Origin: Cylindrobasidium torrendii FP15055 ss-10
Lineage: Eukaryota; Basidiomycota; Agaricomycetes; Agaricales; Physalacriaceae
Length of the DNA stretch: 17,525 nt
Direction of reading: 5' to 3'
NCBI GenBank assembly: GCA_000934385.1
Contig: KN880820.1
Coordinates: forward strand, 1-17,525
Shown: in pieces, positions 10,741-17,525 of the stretch
Position numbering within the stretch: position 1 is the first letter of the stretch
Layout of the letters: each line of letters opens with the position of its first letter
Program-made: the position numbers and the translations under genes
The notes under the pieces: model-generated
Database searches by the model: none
What the model saw: only the letters and a program-made list of their open reading frames with translations
What the model was told of the DNA's origin: nothing

Positions 10741-11063
10741 ATTGGCGGGTAAAAATGTGGGGGTGGTGGAGGTCAAAAGTCAGGGAGCTCTCTGTTGGAG
10801 ATGGTATCAGGGCCCCTGTCGGCTTACGATCATGACGTGCCCCACCGCGTGTGCGGAACAACAGCCCAGCTGGACACAAGTTGAGCCACTGGCATAGCAG
10901 GCTACAAGAGAAGGATATATGCAGATAATTAAAGTAAAATCAACCCAAGGGGAGGACATTACTCGGCGCGTAGTGCCTGAGCCCGCCACCGGAGATCGGG
11001 CCGCTGCACCGGATCAGCGTCACTGTGCGCAGGCCACCGCTTGGACTCACAGCAACTCCCACC
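10741..11063. promoter_or_regulatory. Shared divergent promoter region of KES1 and VPS68
   Basis: A head-to-head gap of 323 bp between start codons carries both promoters. A TATA-like GATATATG lies at about 10915-10922, roughly 140 bp before the VPS68 ATG, followed by an AT-rich stretch (ATAATTAAAGTAAAATC). I see no other clear element. Confidence 0.55.
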
Positions 11064-11705
11064 ATGTCCTTGCCGCGCGCCGACTACGACCCCCGCCGCG
11101 TCTGCCTGAACCCTTTTCCGGAATTTACGCTCGGTAAACATCGTCGGACTGCCGGAGTGTACATCGCAGGAGCTCTGGTAAATACCAATGTCCGCTGCTT
11201 GGCTCTTTTCCAACATTTGCTCTAGTTCGCATTGGCCAACTGGGTATTCCTCGATGCTGCCATTCTTTCCGCGCACATGAAGCCAATCTGGGGTGACGAA
11301 GTCCCAGTGCATGTCACGTTCGTCGACTGGGTCCCGGGCATTTGCTCGTTCATTGGATTCCTCATTGTCAATATCATCGACAAGGACCGGATCCGCGGAG
11401 ATGAGGGCTTCGGGGACTCGCGTGCAGTGTGGAGGGCGCGTCTGTTCTTGTTCATTGGGTTTGCCTTCATGGCCGGGGGTCTGGCTGGCAGTATAGTGCG
11501 TGACCTGCCGTCCACTTTTCAAAGTCATTAATCCACTCCCAAGTGCATCCTGGTTCTCAAATACGTGCTCGGTGACTATCCCGAGCAGTTCAGCTACTAT
11601 GGATACGCAAATGTAACGCAGAACGTCGCAATGATGCTGGCTGGTGTGTTCCTGTGGATTGCGCAGAACACGAGCGGGGAGTACGAGTACAACTTGACGC
11701 TTTAG
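11064..11705 (+). CDS. VPS68: Vps68 / TMEM50 (UPF0220) family four-helix membrane protein
   Basis: Three exons, 11064-11177, 11226-11495 and 11544-11705, with two introns of exactly 48 nt, give 181 aa, close to yeast Vps68. Four hydrophobic segments are visible: about 31-50 (AGVYIAGALFALANWVFLDA), 68-88 (GICSFIGFLIVNII), 108-131 (LFLFIGFAFMAGGLAGSICI) and 150-165 (VAMMLAGVFLWIAQ). The family features are present: an N-terminal PRRVCLNPFPEF before the first helix, WVFLDA at its end, and GDYPEQFSYYGYANVTQNV before the last helix. Yeast Vps68 acts with Vps55 on late endosomes in sorting to the vacuole, and that role is taken from the family. The ATG has a good context (CCCACCATGTCC) and is the first in frame. 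It is divergent from KES1. Confidence 0.93.
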
Positions 11706-12427
11706 GTGTGTAAATTCTTCGTCATATACGCATCCCGTTGTAATTCAATTGTAGGTCCCTTCCTGTAATATACCGCTCTGTTGAAATGATATGTAACTGT
11801 TCACCCACCGCGAAATCGGCTGCGCCCTAAACTTGTTATTCCATGAATCACAGTGCCAGTGAGCTCGACAGGCGTATCATGGCATTGCTGAGTTACGGTA
11901 TGGACCAACAATCTCGAGATACTCATAAGATACCTTTCGATAGAACAAACCTATTTCTTGTGTATGGCTTGTATGGGCTCTTGATTATGAGTCCTAATTC
12001 ATCCTCATGTGTCTATGCTCTACAGATTCTCAGAAATCTTTGAGTTGTATCTCAGCTCAGCTCGAAAACCCGGCTGGGATGGCTGGTGCACAGACTTGAT
12101 GTTGATGATGGATCGCGAAAGTCAATAGACCCCGATCCCTCTGCCCACCATGACCTCAAGCAAGACAATGTCCAAGCAAAGACTTCCCAGCACATCATCG
12201 TCAGAGTATCATCCGGTACAATACTGGTCGCAAACAATTGGTGGCCGGCCATGATGTTCCTCGGATAGGCCTTGAGGCGAAGCGTTCTTTTGTTCGAATA
12301 CTTGGGCCAGTCATGACAAAAAGCTCAAAGCAAACACTGCCCGCGCACATCTCTCTCCTACATTGTGTCACCATCTATTCATAAACGACCTCGCCTGCGT
12401 GTTTGTCTTCCTTTCCCTCGCGCCAAT
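11706..12427. other. Intergenic region, nothing recognised
   Basis: 722 bp between two genes on the same strand. It must hold the 3' end of VPS68 and the promoter and leader of the next gene, with a CT-rich stretch near 12405-12420 before that gene's ATG. Open frames here are at most about 65 codons and unconvincing. Confidence 0.6.
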
Positions 12428-13834
12428 ATGGTCAACCCAGAAGTTACACGACAAGAAGCCAGACTCAACGCCCAGCTGGATTCATTGCACGTTCCATTTA
12501 TCGACACACATACTGGCCTGCCTTTGTATTTGTTTGCGCCCACGACGACAGTGCGCGCGCGAAGCCTATTCGACTACGCTTGGGGCAAGAGAATGAGCAG
12601 GCCTCAGCATCTCCAACTATACCACGATTGTGCGTCTTATGCTACATTGGTATAATTACCCTGGCTGACCCCGCTGCAGTGTGCATGGAAGTGATGGCGG
12701 CACCAGCAATGGGGATGATTGAAGATAGCATTTGGCCGACGATGCCCAAGCATACTAAAGCCAACAAATACGCTGCCGAGCCGCCTCTGAAGCGCATGGC
12801 GGACGCTCCTTCGATGTGGGATGCTCTCAAGAACCGCACGAAGTCGATGGACTATTTCAATGACATGCAGCAACAATATGGATGGTCCGACGGTATCACA
12901 GCGTATCGCAAGGGTGCGTTCATCTAGACTATCCTTGCTCACATCCCTGTTTGACCGCAACGCAGTCATCGACGATATGCGCATGCTCATTCTACATGCA
13001 TACCCAACCTACTTCCTCCCCGCACCATCATCGGACGCATTGGACGACGCATTGGACGTCGCCTTGTCCTGGTGGACCGCCATAGCCTCGGGAATGCAAC
13101 AGGACGGCCGATGGCCACACAACCGCGCGGCATGCGCCGCCATTCCCAACGTTGATCCATACACAGACGAGTCTCTGGACCTCCCCGGAGTACTACGTGC
13201 ATTCGAGGACGGTTTCTCCAGAGTCTTCCCAGAATACGACTTGTTTCTGCGGACAGTGAATACACGAACGACTAGGCAGATGGAAATGTGGATGGAGGAC
13301 CCGCCGTATCATGGTGAGAGCGAGAAAGTCCTCAGATGGATGGACCTGCATGATTGGATTGGGGAGGTGGCGACGCTGGCGATGGACAGAATGCTGTTCC
13401 CGCCCGTTCGGATGCAGGCCTCTGCCGTCGGATGGGAAACAACCATGGAGACGCGGAGCAGGTCTCCCCCAGACGAACCTCCAAATCTCGCCCCCGCACA
13501 CTTGCCAACATGGACCACGCAGCAACCTGGAATATGGCAAACAAATGCGCACGCGCTTGGACAAGCAGGCCCTTCGAATGGTGGACTGCACACGAGGAGC
13601 GAGGCTTTTGGTACCAACCATTGGGATGTCACACAGCAGCAGTACTCGCTGGCACAGGATCCCATGCCTGCGTGGGGACATTACAGTACAATGCCGGACG
13701 CGAACTGGTCAATGTCTGAAAGCGATTGGGACAGTGTGGTGACCGGTATGCAATCGGCCAATACTGGTTCGGCCGCGTCAGGCAGCGGGTCTTCGTGGAA
13801 TAATAGCGGCATGGGCTATAGTGGATGGACTTGA
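12428..13834 (+). CDS. Unrecognised 434-aa protein with low-complexity C-terminus
   Basis: Three exons, 12428-12629, 12680-12913 and 12966-13834, separated by introns of 50 and 52 nt that both start GTGCGT, join in frame to 434 aa. The start is the first ATG in frame (MVNPEVTRQEARL), after a CT-rich leader. Residues 1 to about 285 look globular and helical, with many aromatic and acidic residues (AYPTYFLPAPSSDALDDALD, FSRVFPEYDLFLRTVN). From about 290 on the chain is low-complexity, rich in Ser, Gly, Gln, Trp, Met and Pro, and ends in Ser/Gly-rich sequence closing with GMGYSGWT. I see no signal peptide, membrane span or known catalytic motif. It may be a lineage-specific regulator, but that is only a guess from composition. 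The third exon stays open for 869 nt, strong support that it is coding. Confidence 0.85.
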
Positions 13835-14405
13835 CTCCGGGCGTAGGATGACTTTGAAATTGCATTACACTTGTATACTACTTACCATTTTTTCACACAT
13901 CTCAATGACAATACTAATTGATTCTTTTGCAATGACCAACGGGTTGCCAACGGGAGAAGGCGAAGCGCGCGGAGATGGTAGTCGGAGAGCCGTACCATCC
14001 GTTGACGGAGTCGATGTTGAGTATCACAGATTTGTACAGGCAAAACGCAGGCCGAGCAGAAGAGCAGGACCTGTTAAGTAAGCTGTCCCCTTTCATCGGC
14101 GATGGCAACAACGACTATGGTTTTCCGGGCCTGTTGAGTTGAGATATCTATTATTGCATTCGCTGCTGTAGGTTGTAGATACCTCCATTAGGCGCCATAT
14201 GTGCTGGGAACTTTGTGAACAAACAACATGAATAAGTAGCACACTGAATATGGAATACAAATTACAGGGTCCGCGTTCTCAGCATGCCGGCCTTTGGGGA
14301 ACATGAGCACACCCAAAGCCAATTCACAGAAACGCGTTCCCAGTCTCGTGGCCCGTGCTTGCCCTTGGGTATAGGCTTGGGACTTATTTCTTACCGTCAT
14401 GACCT
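13835..14405. other. Convergent intergenic region, nothing recognised
   Basis: 571 bp between the stop codons of two converging genes. It should contain both 3' UTRs. I saw no open frame of note, repeat or RNA gene. Confidence 0.6.
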
Positions 14406-15185
14406 TCATGGAGGAAAGCAAAGCTGCGCGAGCCCAAGGTCCGCTAATCGTGTCATCCTGACGAGAAGGCCGAGTGTACGCGCCATCTCGTCTTCGCCCT
14501 CTGTGGTTGGAGGCGGATCGGTGTTGAGCAAATCCCAGATCTCATCGCTCAGTTCGTCCTCGGAATGGCCCCAAGCTGACTTGATGGCAGTAGGAAAGTT
14601 GAGCGCGGCAACGATGAAGCAGACGGGAGAACCTGGCACGCCGATGAGCGGGGGAGAGGCAATCCGGGGGTAGGAGGATAACGCACAAAGACCACTCAAT
14701 TGCTGCTCGCGTGGGAGTTGGCTCGGTATTTGGGGTTCAACGCGTGTATATTCGTCGTCTGGCGGCAAAACATCGGGCAGGGTGTCTCCCAGTCGGTACA
14801 GTCTTTGGCAAGAGGGACATATTCGACTTGACGCTCGGCTTTTGTTGTACCAAAGGATCTGGAAAGGTAAGAAGGGCCGGGGATGCGACAAGACGCGTAC
14901 CAGTGCTACTTCTTCGGGGAGGACGTGACAAAGCATCTCACAGATCTCATCCTGCGCGAACTCGGCGCATACTGGGTCGTCCTTGGCTGCCGGTTGGGCG
15001 AAAGAAGACGCGAGGAATTCCTGCATATTCCGCACGCGAGGGCCGTTGCCTGGATCGTAGATGAACGGACTGGAAAGTATCGGCAATGGGGCGGTCTCTG
15101 GAGGCTCTGGAAGCCCCCGCTGGATCTGCTTTGAAGCCTTTCGTTTTTGCTTGATTTTTCGCGTATTTGATGGACCAGGCATCAT
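14406..15185 (-). CDS. Unrecognised basic protein with CPSC motif and two in-frame introns
   Basis: Three exons on the minus strand, 15185-14901, 14858-14687 and 14632-14406, give 227 aa (226 if the second of two adjacent ATGs is used). The whole span is open without splicing, but two intron-like stretches fit perfectly: 14859-14900 (42 nt, GTACGC to TTTCCAG) and 14633-14686 (54 nt, GTGCGT to GTGCCAG). Both lengths are multiples of three, so retention would only add 14 and 18 residues. Removing them gives smoother sequence (EEVALILWYNKSRASSRIC and LSGLCSPVCFIVAALNFP). The N-terminus is strongly basic (RKIKQKRKASKQIQR), which could be a nuclear signal. A CPSC pair lies in RICPSCQRLYRLGD and may bind metal with the later GLC...VC cysteines. 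I do not recognise the family. It is divergent from the NHP6 gene. Confidence 0.84.
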   Translation of the reverse strand: MMPGPSNTRKIKQKRKASKQIQRGLPEPPETAPLPILSSPFIYDPGNGPRVRNMQEFLASSFAQPAAKDDPVCAEFAQDEICEMLCHVLPEEVALVRVLSHPRPFLPFQILWYNKSRASSRICPSCQRLYRLGDTLPDVLPPDDEYTRVEPQIPSQLPREQQLSGLCALSSYPRIASPPLIGVPGSPVCFIVAALNFPTAIKSAWGHSEDELSDEIWDLLNTDPPPTTEGEDEMARTLGLLVRMTRLADLGLAQLCFPP

Positions 15186-15635
15186 GACCGTTAGGCTGTG
15201 GAAATTACTACCTCCGGGCCGGTCGCGTGTCGTTTCCACGTGATGCTTATGTTTGGGTTGATGATCGGGACGCTCAAGCCAGTTTGGCTGGCGCTGGGCC
15301 TTTTTCGCTGGTTGGCTCTGTCTCTCTGTGCAGCTCCCCGCCAAAGTTGAATATCTTCTCTCCCTCCCACTACCACCAACACCAACAGTACGTTTCCTTC
15401 TATATCACTCCAGTAGCATATTCCGTTGGTTCCGCGCTTGGCCCGACGTCGTCAGCGCCTTGGGTAGCGTCGCCGCACCCAGCAGGCGCGTCGTTTGTTT
15501 GGCCACCAAGACGCGTCGCGTTCTGCGCTCGCCCTTCTGCTCATGCTCCGCCTACCCCTCAGCGCGCGCTTCTCGGCGCCCTCCGCCCTTCTGCTCGTCG
15601 TCCACGTCCGCTGATCCCTGTCTCTCTCACTTCAG
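15186..15635. promoter_or_regulatory. Shared divergent promoter and leader region of CPSC protein and NHP6
   Basis: 450 bp between divergent start codons. A CT/CA-rich tract at about 15355-15387 (CTCTCCCTCCCACTACCACC) is typical of a transcription start region for an active fungal gene and directly precedes a probable 5'-UTR intron of NHP6. No clear TATA box is seen. Confidence 0.55.
15388..15635 (+). other. Probable 5'-UTR intron of the NHP6 gene
   Basis: A consensus-like donor GTACGT at 15388 follows a CT/CA-rich leader. A strong acceptor (TCTCTCTCACTTCAG) ends at 15635, with the ATG beginning at the very next base. The stretch carries no continuing coding frame. The length, 248 nt, exceeds the other introns here, as is common for leader introns. 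This rests on sequence signals only. Confidence 0.55.
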
Positions 15636-16284
15636 ATGCCCAAGGACTCTGCCAAACCCAAGGTGAGCATTCCGAACCATTTTCACCCTCCCACTGCCCC
15701 ATCCGAGTTCCTCGGCACCGCATATGCTCTCGATGACGCGGCTGTACCCGTCGGTCTCGATGCTATCGCGATTTCCCCGCAATAATCCGGATATATGCGC
15801 TCCATAGGCCGATCCCGACCCCGACGCTAACCGCCCTTTGTTTTTTTGTAGCGCAAGGCTGCTGAGAAGGCTGAGCGCGCGCCTCGCAAGACCAAGGCCG
15901 CCAAGGACAAGAACGCACCAAAGCGCGCGCTTTCCGCGTACATGTTCTTCTCCCAGGACTGGCGGGAGCGTATCAAGACTGAGAACCCTGATGCCAGCTT
16001 TGGTGCGCATAATTCCCATCGTTTCGCTCGTGAACGTCTTGTGTTGACCAATGTCTCAGGTGAAGTCGGAAAGCTGCTTGGTGCGAAATGGAAAGAGCTC
16101 GATGAAGATGAGAAGAAGGTTGGCTTTTTCGTCTCCTCTGATGTCGGCTGTATTGACGGTCTTCCAGCCATACGTCGACCAGGCTACCAAGGACAAGGAG
16201 CGCGCCGAGGAGCAAAAGGCCGCTTACGAGAAGAAGAGCGCCAGGAGCAGTGGGGAAGACGACAATGGCGACGAGGACGATTAA
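15636..16284 (+). CDS. NHP6: NHP6-type HMG-box chromatin protein
   Basis: Four exons, 15636-15662, 15852-16002, 16060-16118 and 16168-16284, give 117 aa. Introns are 189, 57 and 49 nt, all joining in frame. A basic N-terminus (residues 1-29, many Lys/Arg) leads into a single HMG box at about 30-100: [20 protein letters not shown], then [20 protein letters not shown] and [18 protein letters not shown]. The order and size match the small fungal Nhp6 proteins, which bend DNA without sequence specificity and assist the FACT complex and TBP. The tail is acidic (EDDNGDEDD), which Nhp6 of yeast lacks and animal HMGB has. The first coding exon holds just nine codons. The ATG sits right behind a splice-acceptor-like sequence. 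Confidence 0.95.
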
Positions 16285-17525
16285 ATCGCCGCGGCCTACC
16301 TGAACGCGCCCATATATATTCCTGATGCACAGCACCGATATCCTTTTAGACCAGCGTCCCTCCTTTTAATCTCTGCCTCACTTGCTGCACCCTGTACTTC
16401 CTCGTACCATATTCACTCTTCATCGTTCGTTCAGCCTTGATCCTTCTTTGTTGTGTACGACATGTAGTAGCGCAGCGGCCTGTAATTTATTCTGTAACAA
16501 AGTCTCCCCTTGCTTGGGGTGAGTGTCGCGCGGCTTCTTGTCCGTCGGGTTGAGTGTTGGGCTACGCTACAGCGCGAGCAATACCACCGAGGTCAGTGAG
16601 GGTCGTGGTTCGTGAATACCACCGACTTCGAATGCGGATGACAAGCCGTTTGAAATTGGACATTGAATACAAGCAAGAATAACTCATTTGTGGGATAGGC
16701 AGAAAAGGGACTCGGACCGGCGCTTGAATACTTAAGTTGCCCAGCACTTCCTTCCAACGTTCACGAAGGTGGTAGGTCCAACTTGAACGTTAACTGAACA
16801 CGCAGACTAGGAACTACTGTAAAGCTGACCAGTGACCACGCATGGGCATGATAGCGGACTCGTAGCAGCTACCGGGCACGATGTATGAAAAGGTGGGTGC
16901 CGGCGCGCATACTCGATTCTCGATGAGGATGCTTAGTAGGACCTCCCAACACAATTGATTTTGACGCCCTGTACAACTCACGGGTCTCACCGCGCCGTAA
17001 ACTTTGTTTTGTGATTCAGCGCTGTCGCGAATGGCGCGAACAACCTTATGTGCGTTCGACCTGAGAATCGTCTTTTTTGTTTGACCTCCTGCCTCTTAGG
17101 TCTATACCGTAGCACCATTGACCTCGTTCGCGTGGCATATCCATTCGAGATTTCAAAATTTCAAGTTCAACAATGGCCGGTTGTATACAGTCATTACCCG
17201 GCCACTGAGACAGCCAATTTATTCCCGCGGATTAGAGCAGGCGGGGGCAAAGATTTTTGGGTCTTAGCATGTTCGAGTACTATTAAAGCCTACTGTCCAT
17301 GTTTTTGGCCTGACTCTTGGCTTCACCACGGATGGAGTGCTTGTTTCTCTCAATATTGGGCCCGATCAACGGACCGCCCACTGAGACAGTCACAATCACG
17401 CCCGGATCAGAGAGATAAGCCGCGATAAGATTTGATAACAGGCCTGGCTACAGCCAGAAACGGGCGCGCGCGATCAGCTCGTGATTATCGGTGTAGCTGC
17501 CGAGCGTGACGTGACACAGATCGCG
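16285..17525. other. 3' flank of NHP6 and right end of window, no supported gene
   Basis: 1.24 kb. The first ~200 bp (T-rich, TGTAATTTATTCTGTAACAA near 16480) fit the NHP6 3' UTR. One ATG-started open frame of 126 codons (17048-17428, +) is Cys/Trp-rich without a recognisable domain, and I do not support it as a gene. I saw no repeats or RNA genes. The right end may be the promoter of a gene beyond the window. Confidence 0.5.

Noticed and set aside
13193..13681. Long antisense open frames opposite the third exon of the 434-aa gene
   Set aside because: The sense frame runs 869 nt from spliced exons with consistent signals. The antisense frames show no domain or splice support.
15227..15736. 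169-codon plus-strand open frame before NHP6
   Set aside because: It runs through the promoter, the probable leader intron and the NHP6 start in another frame, and its low-complexity Pro/Ala/Ser content fits CT-rich leader DNA.
15627..16019. 130-codon minus-strand open frame across NHP6
   Set aside because: It lies antisense to well-supported NHP6 exons and its promoter, with no domain. It is a shadow of codon bias.
17202..17389. 12-bp direct repeat CCACTGAGACAG at 17202 and 17378
   Set aside because: Several 12-bp repeat pairs are expected by chance in 17.5 kb, and no element lies between the copies.
17048..17428. 126-codon ATG-started open frame near the right end
   Set aside because: No recognisable domain, unusual Cys/Trp-rich composition, and no intron or leader signals. 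Chance is as likely.
1..17525. tRNA, rRNA, CRISPR array, transposase or viral genes
   Set aside because: Looked for on both strands and none recognised. The gene structure is that of eukaryotic nuclear DNA.

Overview
This window is fungal nuclear DNA, most likely from a mushroom-forming basidiomycete (Agaricomycetes). The evidence is tightly packed genes cut by many introns of about 42-57 nt, CT-rich leaders before start codons, an F-box/leucine-rich protein of the type expanded in Agaricomycetes, and conserved eukaryotic housekeeping genes (NatC acetyltransferase, oxysterol-binding protein, Vps68/TMEM50, NHP6-type HMG protein). I saw no rRNA, tRNA, CRISPR array or intact transposon. Most splice donors read GT-N-C-G rather than the usual GTRAG, and I used this to build the exon models.

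Layout, left to right. 1-622 (+): 3' end of a gene for a protein with three Cys-containing repeats of about 60 residues. 863-2439 (-): F-box/LRR-like protein. 2676-3514 (+): NAA30/MAK3, divergent from the F-box gene over a 236-bp gap. 3515-4916: no supported gene. 4917-5782 (-): small Skn7-like HSF-type DNA-binding protein with a coiled coil. 5783-9130: a 3.3-kb stretch with no recognisable gene, a few intron-like fragments, a hairpin and a palindrome. 9131-10740 (-): Kes1/Osh4-like oxysterol-binding protein in ten exons. 11064-11705 (+): Vps68/TMEM50-family membrane protein, divergent from KES1 over 323 bp. 12428-13834 (+): unrecognised 434-aa protein. 14406-15185 (-): unrecognised protein of about 227 aa with a CPSC motif, divergent from 15636-16284 (+), an NHP6-type HMG-box protein that probably has a 5'-UTR intron. 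16285-17525: no supported gene.

There is no sign of one operon-like pathway. Three head-to-head pairs (F-box/NAA30, KES1/VPS68, CPSC protein/NHP6) share short promoter regions and may be co-regulated. KES1 and VPS68 both act in membrane lipid or endomembrane traffic, which makes that pair the most interesting functionally. The window looks like ordinary conserved fungal genome with some lineage-specific genes. I did not find a convincing new multi-gene system.
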